A stretch of DNA of 35,433 nt, taken from Choristocarpus tenellus KU-1152. Its lineage: Eukaryota > Phaeophyceae. A program made the translations under genes and the position numbers. The notes below the pieces were generated by a model. It saw nothing but the letters and a program-made list of their open reading frames with translations. It had not been told where the DNA came from and did not search any database. The DNA is taken from NCBI GenBank assembly GCA_964200185.2, contig CAXNAD020000051.1, positions 1 through 35,433 of the forward strand, written 5' to 3'. This document shows, piece after piece, positions 1-14,200 of this stretch (position 1 is its first letter; each line of letters opens with the position of its first letter).

Positions 1-1
1 C

Positions 2-560
2 AGCTGCAAGGAACATTTCCTTCGTAACATAATGCTTACTCTGTGCCTGTGGGGGGTTGGGGGGGTCCCCAGTGGGGTGCAGGTACACACCTTGCCTATC
101 TTTGAGGATGTAAATCAACTTCTTGTCCACATGCACCCAGTTATATAGATGGCCCACTAATACCCCACTTCCCCCCCTCCTGTGCGAGTGGCTGATGACA
201 GAACCCACCATGTTGACTTTCTGCTGGTCTGAGAGGACTGGCTTCATCCACCAGTTAACCTTCACCTTCTTGTACTTCCACAGATCCCCACAACGAGGCA
301 AGGGAGATCCCAGCTTTGGTCGGTCGCCCATTTGTGGAAGGATGTGCAGTGCACTACTGATGGGGACATTTATTGGTCCACGCATTCACCCTGTGCGATC
401 TGATCTGGTTGCTATACTCCTGCAGATGACTGAATATGGTGATTTGGGAAATTCCGAAGCCCTCCGTAATGGCCACCGTCGTCCCCTGAGGCATCCAAAT
501 CTTGCACCCTCTCGCCTCCAGGCATTGCGCCACCACACTCTTCTATGTCAGGGTGTTTGA
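2..560 (-). pseudogene. Decayed Tc1/mariner-like DDE transposase fragment, cut by the left window edge
   Basis: Reading leftward on the minus strand, one frame stays open from an ATG at 385 to the window edge (at least 128 codons). It contains KPVLSDQQKVNMV (about 247-209), then LYNWVHVDKKLIYILKDRQG (about 148-90), then VYLHPTGDPP and SKHYVTKEMFLAA. This matches the order and spacing around the first catalytic Asp of Tc1/mariner-type transposases, where families typically read HVDEKWF...K...LHP...SK..(I/V)TK.MFLAA. The Asp codon is at 125-127; the usual E-K-W-F is altered to K-K-L-I. Upstream, a helix-turn-helix-like stretch (TTVAITEGFGISQITIFSHL, about 480-420) lies in a different frame, and stops or frame changes separate the pieces, so the copy is broken. 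The rest of the catalytic domain would lie outside the window. The 145-codon plus-strand frame over 123-560 is a shadow. Confidence 0.7.
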
Positions 561-2276
561 GCCCTGACCACAGACAGACTTCTGGGATGAAGAATTGAGA
601 CTGGCGGGTAACAACGGGATGAGCAAGCCGCTTGAATGATGGGGGGCCTTTGTCCTTGGCATCCCAATAAACACCCGCCTTCACAATTTCTTCAAGTTAT
701 TGAACCCCGCCAAATGCAACTTGGTGGACTTCGAACTGGTGATCCTTCACAGCCATGACAGCACACCATCTCAAACTTTGCACGCCTCCCAATCTCTATG
801 AGAACTAAGCCCCATCCAGAGTGTTTATCAGATGGGCATTCCCCGGTGAGAACAGAGCTTACAAAAGCTAGGTTACATTTAATTCCGAATGGATGAAGTA
901 CTATGTGTTCAGTCCTCTTCTGTTGACAGGGCCATTTGGGGGTCGACAACTGTTTTAGTGGTGCCATGTCACTCCACAGCCCAGTATCATGCACTTTGGA
1001 TAGCAGGGTTCGCCCATAGTCCTGGCCCAGATTTCAACCATGTCAACTGCCCAGCCCAAAGAGCGACTCTAGTTCTTTGCAGTTCAATTACTTGATTTCG
1101 GGGGGGCTAAATTTAGCAAGCTAAATAACAATCTGTGCTCACACAGTTCACAGAACTTGGACTATTTGCAGTCAACCCTTTCCCTATTCAGCAGCTTCAT
1201 TTCAATGACAGGGTGAAAAACAGTAAACCAGGTTTTAAAAACATCCTACAATTGTAAAAGTCAGACTCCACTAACCCCAACACTCCTCTACATGGTTCTC
1301 AAATGTTTGAGCACCAAAACACACTCCCATTGGCTTCACAAATGACTCAATCACACGAAACACCCACAACACATTGGCATATCTTGTCCTCGACAACATC
1401 AATGGTCCAGGATTCATATGTTATGTAGGAAGATCATTATGTGGTGAGTCTAAAAACAATATATTCTAGCAAAAAGGTGACAAATCAGTGGACTTGCACC
1501 ATTTGCATGATTTAAGTCAAAGCTCCTACATCAGACTGATTGATGCACCACGGGTCAAGCATTGTGCAAACCAAATTTAGCTTGAACGTTCTGGAGTGTA
1601 AGCCCTACTCTGGAAGAAAGGGGCACTTGGTCAGATACTGTGAACGAGGGTGTTCACAGCTTGTCCAACTGTTGATACCAGCTTCTCGCTACTTCCTTTC
1701 AAACTATACTGTACCCAATTTGGTGCACGCCAGCTCAAGAAAGCACAAGGAAAAAATGGAAAAAGCTGTGACGACCACATGTTTAAAGACATGCACAAAT
1801 TGCTCAGCAACTTGTGCTCTCCCACCACCATTATGTGTTCAGTTGTTTACATCTCCAGTCACTACCATGAGTAGCTAAGTGAGAACACAGACCTCATGTG
1901 GAAAAAAGGAGGCACTGCACCACACTAGCACACACACAGGATGGTGGGAACATAACACATATTTTTCTCGAAGGTCCTAAAGATCCAATACAAGGGATGC
2001 ACACACACACACCCAACACCATGCCACCTAGAAGAATCTATTTTGGCTAGCCTCCTCGTCAGAAACAACCTGCTTTAGCCACAGAAGTTGCAGGTTTTGT
2101 TCTGCCTCAATGAAGCACACAAATAACCTTGCTTCATATTGGCAAATCGAAAGTGAGAAGCTCACCATCAAAGATTGAGCCAGCCCAAATCTAAATCATT
2201 TGGTGCAAAGTCCGCATCTACCCTCTGCATTGTCCCTACAACACTACCCACTGCATTTCACAACAATTTCCAAGTT
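561..2276. other. Non-coding stretch between transposase relic and 3' end of the GrpE gene
   Basis: No exon with family similarity was recognised on either strand. The open frames here are short, overlap on both strands and carry no motif I know. A short CA run lies near 2000-2012. The part next to 2276 should hold the GrpE 3' UTR (minus strand), but I found no clear AATAAA or TGTAA there. The transposon relic may extend to about 700, since fragments continue in other frames, but I cannot set its outer boundary. Confidence 0.5.
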
Positions 2277-5200
2277 TCACCTTGGTTTCACAGTCCCAAC
2301 CTGATGGCAAATGGATGGGGAAGGGTGGAGGGCAGAACACAGGTTGATATAAATAGTTGGTGACATGTATAGGAGTTCTTGTTTATTGGACTGAGGACGG
2401 CTGCTGGGCTGCGCCTGGTGCAAGTGGTGGCTTATGAACAGTGTTGTGAGAGTAGCAATTTGGTACTGGAGGTTGGAGTGCAGGCTGAGTTATTGTGGTG
2501 GGTTGGCAGTGTATTTTTCTGAGAGCTCCATACCAGTGACTTGGAAGCAAAAAAATGTGCGGAGAGAAATGTGTGAACTATATATGTACTATATATGTAT
2601 GGGTATGGAGAGTGGAAATGCTGTTCTCCACGGTGACAAATATCAACAATGAAAGCAATGCCTCCAAACCATGAGGACAAGGCACATTTTCAACTCTTGT
2701 CATAACAACACGGTTCTGCTATCACTTTTGGATATAAATAGTTGCACAATGGCACAGTTCAAAAGACTGTGTTCTGTGTGTACTATCTGGGAACCCTGTC
2801 ACAGAAGATACAGTGCCACTCCTCAATTACAACCGCCTCAGCATTGTCCAAAAACCGTTTGACGTAAGGAGTATCTTCGATTTTTATTTTACCCATTCGT
2901 TTGCGATGCAGTGTAACCTCACACACTCCTTGATTGAGTATCAGCCTGAACCCTTCTGTACTATGTGACCTTGTCTTACTCATAGACATTACCCGTGCAC
3001 TGGATCCTTGCTGCCACAATACATTAAGAGACATTGATCTCAACGGCGTCTAGACTGAATCAATTGGTACAAAGTACTTTGTATGTATTCAGTTTCATAT
3101 AATGCCCTGGAATGCAAAACTTGTTCAGTACCACATTTGAAGTACTTGTAATCGTTGGTATGGAAAAGAGTCAAAAGGCAGCACTCATAACTCAAGTTGG
3201 AATAAGAATGTGCCTGCCACAAAGTAGGTCTTGAGTACAGTTCATTGGTTCAAGGAGATGCAGAAGTCCAGAGTTGTGGTGCTGACTTACCTTGCAGTGC
3301 AAAGGTACTCAAAATCCTCTCAAAGCAGCCCCTTTCTTCTACTTACAACGATACAAACATGCAATACACTCTCTCAACAAGTTGAAATAACAAAAAACAC
3401 TTGAACTAACTTTAGGTTCATTACGCAGCTTCATAACTTTGTTCCAGTCACACAAGAAATTATGGAACAGGGAGCACGCTTAGACAAAAAAAAACCCAAC
3501 AAATGAAATTGTGTTACAAAGGGCTGTACTGTAGGATACATTTGCTTGCGATCCTCCACGTTGCCAGTCAATCATATATAATATCACTCACCTGTGCAGC
3601 CCTTATAACTCTGTCATGTAACTTATATCCTGGCTTTAAGACCTGATTCGGGGGTGTCGTTATGGGGGAGGGGAGAGGGTATGTCACAGATATCAACAAC
3701 ACTAACCAGAATATAAAAATAATAGTAGTAAGTAATAGAGGCTGAGATATCCATTACTTTGTTCCTCTAGGTAGCTTTCAAAACGTCATCATAATAGGTA
3801 ATAAGAGTTCCCGTGCACATAACTCTTGCTAGATGTTAGATGTTTCTGTATTACATACAAGCAAGAAAGACTCTTGTGCCTGAGGTCTAAGAAAACCATG
3901 CACAGACTTGCAATCAGATGAGAAACAGAAGTAGTCCACCTTATGTCCAATATAGGCACAAATAATCTCTCATTTCATGTTTTGGGGGGAGCAGCATCCG
4001 TGCCCCTTACCCTTATCGCACTAGCCAAGAGCCTCCATGCCTATTAATAACATTCAGCCAACAAGTCAAAACAATCTTCTTCAAATCGTATTCCATGCAG
4101 GCTAGCACCAGTGTCCCATATGTGACAGTCTCAAATCAACAGAAACAGTAAGGATTAGCAACTGACCACCTAGCTCCAAATCAATTAAGAACAGTAGACC
4201 TGAAAATTCTAGTAACAGCACCTCTTCCATTTAAAGCGTGTTCTAAAATGTGCTTGTTCCAAAGGCAAGCTTGCCACAAGAAGCACAAATGAAATTAACA
4301 AAGCAAACATCAAACATGGTGTATGTAGACACCAACAGGGTGTCAGAGCAAAATGTGTTTTACTTGTACACTGGTCTGCAGAAATGGAGGTGTGGTCAAA
4401 ATCAGGATAATATAGCAGGATCATACATTGATCACACTTCTGATTTCTTGTGACCCACAAAAAAAGTGATAATCCCAAATATATTGAGCTAACACACTCA
4501 ACCTATCAAGAAAATATTCAACCATGTTGAAAGTATAACTTTGCAGATAGTGCATTTTTCGTACATCTCACCTGGCCCAGAGTCCCTGCCTCCTTTGTGG
4601 GATCATCATGTTCAAACATGGCATCATGGAGGTGTGGGTCAAACTTGTCCCCCACTTGACCAAACTTTACTATCCCTTGACTTTTGAAAACCTTTTGGAG
4701 CTGAAGGAAAGTCGGGTATTGATGGACAATGTGAACAAACAGAAATGAACAAACAGAAATGCAACACAAAAAACACAAAAACACAAAAAGCAACAAGGGG
4801 CTCACAATTTGAGATGGGCATGCTTGAGAAAGGCGCAGTCAAAATACATAAAAGAGAACATTCGTGGCAGTTTCTACAAACCGCATATACAGAAAATCTA
4901 TATAGCATATTCACCCAATAACATGCCGTACACTTGCTTTATCCCATGCTCTGATACGGATGTAGGATCAACTACATAGACCTTACATGCAAAGAGGACA
5001 TGTTCTATATAAAGAAAGTGATCCAGCCCATGGTAGAGTTAGCTATCCTGGCAAAATCAACTTACACATCGTGAACCTGTGATGTACAAAAACGACATTA
5101 CATCAGGGACTACTACCCCATTTCAAGAGTGCTATTTTGATCTGTGCTAGTAACACAAAACGGATTGTCAGTGCGTAAAGATATAGAACCCAAAAGTCAT

Positions 5201-8200
5201 ACAACCGGTTACAGCAGCGTAAGGAACAGCAGCACACTTCTAACACCCACTCCCTCGGCGATTGGGTTAGAGGGATAGACAGCTGATGAGGGTTGCATGT
5301 AGATCCTGGAGATTGGCAGATACAGCTCGGCTGTATAGCAGCCCACTGGTTCCATCAGCATCAGCACCAGCACCAGCAATGACAGAAGCTCTGCCTTGAG
5401 CTTGACACCGTAATAATACCGTCGTTGACGGATTATGAGTGTTGAAAGGTCAAACAGTACCTACTTCTCACAAGGAACCCGATTATCAGACAATTATCAC
5501 CAACCACATCATTATTGTCTTTTTGACCATCCGTTTGTTTGGCAGGTCACAGGTAGTTGCTGAAGTGGGTGGGGGGAGGAAGGCCTCCTTGTTTGGCAAA
5601 CAACACAGTAAGGCTGCGGTTGAAGGATTGTGACCCAAAGGTCGTTAGGGCCTAGATTTGACAAGGAACCAAATTGTGACCACTGCACACCCTGATTCGT
5701 GTTGTGGGAAGGATCCTGACATGGAGCAGACTCATCCGCCCAATCAATACCAACAAAAGATCTGGAACGGTTTATCTGCCCATGGTGTTGATCTTAATAA
5801 CATATCATTAATATTAGTATTAATATTAGTGTAATATTATCATCAATTTTGGTCGCCTTTGTGCCAGTAACCTCATGTAAATGTATTTAGAACATACACA
5901 TATATGTACAGAGGTAAATGCACATAGAGCTTTAGGATATTTTCATTTCCATCTTTGCATCAACCATCTCCTTACATACACTTCAACATGAAATATGTAG
6001 CAGGGGATATTTTCATTGACACATTTTCAGAAATCATTTCCATGCATACAAAAAAGCGTAAAATACATTTTTAAAAAATCTACTCTAAAATAGAGCATAT
6101 GCACACATACATAAAACAGCGTTCTCATTCACATTTATATTAGTCACAAGAATTCATTGCATACATACACACATACACACAATGTTATTGCACCTCTGCA
6201 TCTGTCATCGCGATGCCTTCTAGCAGACTCTCCAAGGAAGCAGACCCTGCCCCTCCTGCTGCCCCTCCTTCTCCCACAGATTCCATTGCTCTTGTGAGAT
6301 TATCAGCCACATCCAACAACTGGCAAAAGAAAAAAAATAAACCGCACACAAAATGGGGTGTCGGGTAACCATAAAACAAAATATTTCTGAGTGTCAAAAA
6401 CAAACACATCCAGTAAACGATAGCAGTAGCCGTCCCTAGAAACAAAGCAATGCCACCAGCGTTCAATACCACCAGACAATCTACTCCCTTACACTTAAAT
6501 TGTTCACCCATAGCAGTTTGCGTCTCTTGCATCCATGTTCACAGCAAACGTACAGACAATTTGATGTGTTATAGACAATTTGATGTGTTACAGACAATTT
6601 GATGTGTTATAGACAATTTGATGTGTTACAGACAATTTGATGTGTTATAGACAATTTGATGTGTTACAGACAATATGATGTGCTATAGATAATTTTATGT
6701 GTTACAGACAACACCTACATTTGCCAGGAAGTCACCAAGCCTTACCAAAACATTTTGGGACCACTCTGCATGACACATAACATGTAACATAACATTTAAC
6801 ACATGAACACAAACAATGCAATAGCAAAAACATGAACAGTGCTCCACTTACCTACACATAAGAAAAAACATGCAAATCTTGGGAAGGGTGACAGATAGTA
6901 AGGTCAAGTTACATTTCCCTTAATAACAGTAGCTCTGTATGTGTTCAGAGTCCATGACATTAAAAGAACATAACCAGTACATGAACATGCACAGTTAGTA
7001 TGTAGTATGGGCAATATGTAATACCCTAGTGGATGTTTAATTAATTGCTCTTTCCTAACAATTGGAACAAGTGACAATAAGACATCTAGAAACACAAATA
7101 AAAAAATCAAAGAGGTTAAATTCCAAAGGAGGTTTAGATTCAACAATACATATTTTCTTAAGTGTGTCACACCCCACAAGTACAAGGTAAACTTCACAAC
7201 CATCATTGACATAGGTATACAATGGGACATAAAGGCCACTGTGTCTGCAGCAGCACACCACCCACCCTGTCAAAATCACACACAACGAACCAACTTTGAC
7301 ACCATGATACTACTTTTAGCACCTCACATCACTTGGGTATCCTACAGGCAGCACCACCTTCAGTCACTACCATAGACCGTTTGGACTAACATAGACAATC
7401 CTTGTCACAATCAACAAAATTCTTGTCTCCAAGCAATATGGACTAACGGACAAAAGTCCAATAAATCTGAGAACTACCTCATTACGCCCCACTAAGTGCT
7501 GCCTCCATCAAATCATTGAAAGGATCGCTCTATCATGAGGCTGTCCTTTGATATTCTCACCACCGTAGGAGTAACTAGCTCCTACAGGCATTACCATCAT
7601 CTCAGGTGCTCATGGAACACCTAAACAAGGACTTTTCCATAAATCGGTCAACCCTAAAAGCAAAAGTTAGGATTTGCAAAAACTCACTGGAACGGATTTG
7701 CAGAATTTTCTAGCAGTAAAAAAGAAAAAAGAACATCAACAAAAAGAAAACAAAACATTCATTTTGGTTAAGAAAAAGAAAGCAGCAACACACCAAAACG
7801 TAAATCATGGTGGGCTGCTACTCACAGCATTAAATACTCACACAAAGGGGCAAACAAACAAACAAACAAACAAACAAACAAACAGAAATAACACCAAATA
7901 GAACAGCACAGGACAGACAAGCACAGGGCAACATAACCGACCACAAGACACAAAACATGCGCAAGAAAAAAGGCAAATGCACCACACAAGTGCACTGCCC
8001 AATGAAACAACGCACAACATAGTTCCTGGACCCAACCTGCATCCCTTGTGGCAAAGACCCTCTACAAACAGACCCAACCTGCATCCCTTGTGGCAAAGAC
8101 CCTCTACAAACACCACGCACAAGGTGGCACAAAAAGTGGACACACCAGAAAAGTAAACAAAACTAACACACCTGCTTTGCAAAACGTTGTACAGCATAAA

Positions 8201-11200
8201 GCCTGGCCCCCTCTGCATCCCTCTTGGCGATCGCCCTAACGTTCTCCATCTCAGCAGCAATGTAAAGGGTGGTTGCCTCAGCCTCCTTCAGGGCCTCCTT
8301 AGCCTTGGCTAATTCCTCTCCCAGCTCACTCACTTTATTCTGAATGGTATTGGCAACACAGCATACATGAAAGAACATCAGAGTACTTGAGTACACTTTT
8401 GAAAATAGTAATGTGCTGTACTGCAAATTCCAACAAGATTGATTTTTTTTAGTAGGTTTGCTGAACTTTCCATACTGACTTACCCGAATATATGATCTAT
8501 TCTGAAGCAAAGTGGAAGTCTTAAAATCCGCAACAAGCTTTCTATAATAGTGCACACTTTCTACAAGTATATCTCAGCACCCTCTGAAAAAATGCGTCCA
8601 TGTTGGAGGAGATAGTTGTCATTCTCAAGCATTCTATCGCACACCAGTGTGATTAGTGTGATTAGTAATTAGTGTGATAACACACTGCTCTGCATGTTCT
8701 TGAATTTGACTAGAGAGGCAAAAGGAGCTTCCTACACAAGGGAGAGTGAAGTACTAACCTGGTCCTGCATATGCATCAACAACGGGTAACTGACTATATT
8801 TAAGAGCAGTGTGGTTTCATGCACTGAATATTCCCGTCCAGCACTACAACCCTTCACATGACATCCTACTGTACCTGTTGGTTTTTTAGACGTTGAAAAC
8901 ATCAACAGGTACAACATTGGACACTTCCAATACCTGAACGGCGATGCCAACTAACATCTTCAGAGTTTGGTTGAGTATGTGTGTGAGCACATCAGGATCA
9001 TTATGTCACTACATCAGACCTCTGAATGCACAAACCCCAGGAAATGGGGAAATAGGATCTGTGAGATCCATACTCTGATCACCGGCATGTACAGGACATG
9101 CATCAAAATATCCTCTTCATTGATCACATACGATACTTTTCTATAGTCTCCAGTGCAACCAAAAAGTGTCTGTAGTCAGTCCTCCTCCTTTGCATAACCT
9201 GCAACAATAATAGTGCTGTTGTGTTGCATGTGTCCCATTATCACTCTGTTTCACCACCATACTATTGCAATACTCCTTGCCCACAGCTCCTAAATCCACC
9301 AAAGAAGATGTTATGTCATCTCTCCGTGGACATGACTGTCAAATGTATCGCACAGATATGCCAATTATTTCATCATGTCCGGGCTACATATGCCAACACA
9401 CAACCATGGCCCCGACCCCAGACGTGCTAACTGCCTGGGCTGGTGAAAAGTCCTTGAAAATTTGGCTTTAGTATGAGTGCAATCCAGTTCAGAACAATCC
9501 AGTTCAGAACAATCCAGTTCAGAACAATCCAGTTCAGAACCGAAGAACTGTTTGCCAGGAGTTCAAAATGACTTCACAAGAAACCCACAAATATGTTTGT
9601 CATTGTCTCTCCTTCCCACCCCTATAGCAAAGCAAGCCCCGTTGTACTTTTGTACCCTCCTGGCTCTCAGAGCTTGGCTTGGAAGTCCTCAAGAAGCACA
9701 GTAGGAGTAGGGATTAGATGATGGTGTGGACAGTGAGGCTGTTGAGCAGCAATGTGTGCATGTATTGGACATGCCTGTTGCTCGGATTAGACCTCTGTAG
9801 GGAATACTGGAATTGCACCACCGTCTAAAAGAACATTGACCTGTGTCTGGCAAGAATGGTTTCAACAAGGTGCTTGATTGTACCTAATAACACCCATGGA
9901 TGGAGGCAATAGCAACGGAGCATGGAAGATTGATCACTACCCAAATAGATCATGAGGGCCAGGAGTGAGAGAAGAATCACAACTTTAAGACCAAGGAAGG
10001 TCTCAACGAAGACAGAAGTGCTCGTGGGGAGAAGTAGGATAAAGGTGCCAAGATGCCTCCAATGGAACATCCCCTGACCGTAAGACAATAAAACCCATGC
10101 TGCCCAAGGACCCCAATCCTAAGCATCAATTTTGCCAAGGACAGATTGGAGAAACCGCTCGGTGAGAAATCTCCAGCACCACTATGATTGATGGTGGTTC
10201 ACAAAACAGAGAAAGTCTTAGTTGGTGTATGCTCTGTCTCAGCACTTGGGCGAGAGAGTTAGGTGGTCAGCCTGAGAGTGTCCAATGAATATGGCAACTT
10301 TCCTTAACGGAGGGTTCACACTCCACTCACTGTTGAGGCTGCCTGTGAACAGGGCCAGCTCCCAACCATTAGGAGAAAGGGTCTGCACAGTGAAGTGGCC
10401 ATGGATCAGCACAATCAAGCTGGCTTCACTCCACATCATTCTACATAATGCTGTACAAGAAAAAGTGCAGCAGCAGAAGGCAGGTCTTGTGAACGGAAAT
10501 TGTGGGGGTTACCTGTGGGGGTGACCAAGGGCATTGTGTAGGCCAAGGGAAAAGAACAATCAACCTACCTAGGTTTGTCTTCATCAAGCTTGACGCATTA
10601 TGAGACCCCATCTGCTACCCGAACAAGTACCCCAATTATGTACCTATCCCTCCCCATCAAAGCTTCATGGTATGGATATGGGACTGAGGAAAAAAACGCC
10701 TACAAGATCATACCTGGGATACCTATATGCAGAAGGCACGAGGAAAGAAAACATCCAAGCTCGACATCAACCTACAACCATCAAAGAGTACACTGACTCA
10801 CTTTCATTTGTCTCAGTCAAATCAAGCATATCAGCAACATATTGAGGCCATGCTGTTTGTTCGACTTCAGTAGGATTGGGGATAAGACTAACCCTAACCT
10901 TATCAGGATGCAAGAGTAGGAGTGGCTATGCCACCTAGCATCTATCCTCCTTGCAGCACTGGAACAGATAGGGGAGGGCTGTATGTGCAGAAGACAGGGG
11001 GCTTGACCCTCTGTAAATTGAAGTAATGCAGAATCCTTGAAGTGGTATATATATTGGAATGTAGTAAACTTAGATCTTGTGTACCGGGGAGGTTATGGAT
11101 GGGTAGGAACTACAAAATTGACATGCTAAATAAGTAAAAGCATACACTATTTTCAAAACAAATTTCAAGCATGACATCCAGTGACCATGCCAGGCTACCT

Positions 11201-14200
11201 CCTCCCTTCCACTATACTACTCCAGGCCTATTAATACAAGGACATCCAAAATAGAGGGAGAGGGAGAGAGAGGGAGGGTCCAACAGGAGAATACACTAAC
11301 CGTAGATTTGATTCTGTTGATAGATATCCTTTGCACTTTCCAGTTCTTACATCGTTAAAGGAAGTGTCAATACACTGTACAGCAGCCTGAAAGCTTTGCC
11401 ATCTGCCGATCTGAAGTAGTATCACACGGAAGTATTGTCTTTTACATCAAACACCATGTGCACATCATACTAGACAACATCAAGCGTGCTATAAATCCGC
11501 CACCAGAGGTTACCTTTTTTACATCACCTTCAACTGATTGGTTTTTGCATGCACCTGCTCAGGCTGTTCGACCTTGAGTTCTACAGGGACAATTCGGATG
11601 GATGTTCATCTGAGTACGCCACTCTCTTTGGTATGTAACCTCTCTCTATGGTACCTAGAAGATGTCCTAGGTGTGGGTCTGTTGCCCTCCCGTTGGGGGT
11701 GATGAATTGGTGTCCGACTTTTTGTTGAAGTGAAGGGGTTCCTGGTTGTCTCTACTATTGTTTGGTTGTCGGGGGAGGTTATTCTCTCGGTGGAGGAGAT
11801 CTGTAACTGTAGGGTAGGTAAGTAGATCTGTCAGGCGAGAAAAACGATAGACGTACTTTTCAAGATTTCTTCACAACAGAAGGAGATTTCAATACTTCTT
11901 AAGAAGCTGTAGTAGAGATGCCTCTTATTCACTAGACAGTAACAAGAACATTGTTTTTATTTTTTTACAGTATAACCACGAGGGAAGATGGAGAATGTTA
12001 TATTATGACTCTGACCAATCAACCAACTGCAGAGGGTGTTGCTCGTTCTACACCAAAATCATCACCTCGTCTACAAAAATTGTGGCTCCCTAAGTTGTAC
12101 CTCTTCAACAAGCCATTGTGTGAAAAAACCTGATGGCAGATATGAAACCCTTCACATTAAGTATGTTTTAGATCACTATCCTCATCCATCAACCATTCTG
12201 AGACCTCAAGTAGGTATGGTGGTCGGTTTTCACACATGTGGCTAGTAGATTCCAAGCCCTTGGTGCTGTTGCTATTCCAGTGTGCGCTCCACTGCGGATA
12301 TTTTGTCCATAATGAGCTTGAGCACTGCATTATACAACTTGAACACACTTTACTAATCCCCTTATACAAGCCCCTTGACCGAGTCACACTGGGATCCCAA
12401 AACCTGCACTTGAGCGACCCAAAACATATAATGAAATTGACCTTGAAATCTTGTGACTGCGCAGGTTGCATCAATCGTGGGACATTTCATCCTCCTCTTT
12501 AACCTACCTCTAAGAAAATCTCCAGTTCCCTTCTTCATGTGAAGTTGCATAAACGACAATCAAAATGTATCTAATGTGTGCCACCATCTGCCCATTCAGT
12601 AACAGTAAAAGTCGAATCTGTGCACCCTGTTGTCCCAATTGTGAGTAGGAAGCAGCAACCAACACTTGTCCAAAACCAAGTTACTGTTGTCAGTATCATT
12701 CACCTTGATGCATGACTGGCAGACAGCAATGGTGCATAAATTAATGTTGACTGACTTTACCATGACCTAAATAGGTGCATCCATCTCAGACAACCTTCCT
12801 GATCTAGGACCTTTACCATAGAGAAAACAAGACCCTTCACAAGTCAGATGGCAAGCTTATCCCACACCTTATTCAACGTGCAGGAAGGAATGGCAAACTC
12901 TGCCATAAGAACCGTCCCCACTCCAGGAGGCATGTTCCCATTTCCCAACTCCAACTCAAAAGAGTACTGCATAGGTAGAGCCTACTGGCCCTCAGCAATC
13001 AAAGATAGGCGTATGCAACACTTAAAAGTGATTGGGTTCCTACCCACGACACCAGTTGGGGGTCATTTGTGTTCATATTCAACTCTGTTGCACCTCGTTT
13101 TCAAAAGTCTTGTAGTTGCTGAAGGTTATGTGATCCAATGCTGATAACACACATGTTGTGGGTCCAGTCCCTCAATCTGCAAATCTATCTTCTACAGATA
13201 TTCTTGGTACTAATATATTAATGGTACTACTATATTCTTGGTACTATTATATTCTTGGTACTACTATATTATTGGTACTACTATATTCTTGACTCAGGAG
13301 AGTGGGGGCAACAACTTGACTCATTATCACTGCCCAGTACTCAATTGAAGTTATTAAAACAAAGCACACGTTCCCCTCATGTCTTCCTTTTGGAGGGGGG
13401 AAGGATATCATCCCAAGACCCCTCGATATTTTTTATCTACTACAGTAATCCCCAAGTATATCTCACGGTGTCTCTCAAGGTGTCAAGCTCTGATATAAAT
13501 GAATAAGGAAGGTTTCACTCTGCTGCCAAAGTAGCATAAGATGAGGTATAATATATGATCCATGATATCCTCCCTCTTGTGGTGCCTTATGTCACTCACC
13601 CTATCCTCCACTCCCCCACAAACCCCAACACAATAGCACTCCCCTACCCCTGCATGCCTACCTCATATTCCTCTGAAGTTTCCCCCTCAGCCTCCATCCT
13701 GCCTTGCTCACTATCACTTGTGCCACCAGTGCCAGTACCTGTTGTAGACAAGGCTCTATGTTGGGCTAGGATCAAAAGATTTTCCCTCGCGTCATGAAAC
13801 ATGACATTGCCTGGCCACCCACGGAATCAGAAAAGACCAGAAGGCGCTCAGTACAGAGAACATGAGGGTAATGAAGACAAGAAGGGAATGATACCAACAG
13901 TGAGAGCATGAAGTAGTAGATGTTACCAAGTAAACACATCTTTCTTGACTAAATGTAACTCAAAGGCTGTTCTATTGGTGTACTGTATAGTGTCCCTCCA
14001 TACCCCATACAGTTTAGTACCCCAATAGAATAGCTGTAGTTCTTTGAGGTGTTAGGTATGTAGCTGTGTACAAAACTGGGCTTTCGGCCACCCCAACGAA
14101 GGCGGGCAACGAAAAACCATCACGCTCGAGCCCTTTTGGTTTCACTTGGGGGCAGCAGCAGCATACTTCGTGTGGCCAGATGAGGTGCTTGTGGGATGGT

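Larger units (their letters stand above)
6320..8171 (-). other. GrpE intron 3, repeat-rich
   Basis: A 1,852-nt intron between coiled-coil exon 3 and exon 4. It holds a 19-bp satellite-like array, an (AAAC)n microsatellite and an exact 42-bp tandem duplication, each listed separately. No nested gene was recognised. Confidence 0.75.
8340..13661 (-). other. GrpE intron 2 (5.3 kb)
   Basis: The largest intron of the window joins the acidic-linker exon (donor GAG|GTAGGC) to the coiled-coil exon (acceptor TTCAG|AAT). It carries a 15-bp x4 repeat, a 17-bp repeat array and a purine run (11252-11279). Several protein-like stretches without known domains are present, for example on the plus strand about 12125-12240 and 12236-12502. 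They are interrupted by stops and look like degraded mobile DNA. A further small GrpE exon could hide here because the flanking phases are both 0. Confidence 0.6.

Noticed and set aside
123-560. 145-codon plus-strand open frame
   Set aside because: It runs opposite the transposase-like frame, has no domain and is low in complexity at its start; a shadow frame.
2783-3043. 86-codon minus-strand frame sharing the string EGFRLI with a frame at 31803-32141
   Set aside because: Only six residues are shared, with no similarity on either side; coincidence.
8465-8555. Possible extra GrpE exon (KLVADFKTSTLLQNR) upstream of the coiled-coil exon
   Set aside because: A donor-like GGTAAGTC follows, but the peptide has no GrpE likeness, and including it would need an extra acceptor not supported by phase.
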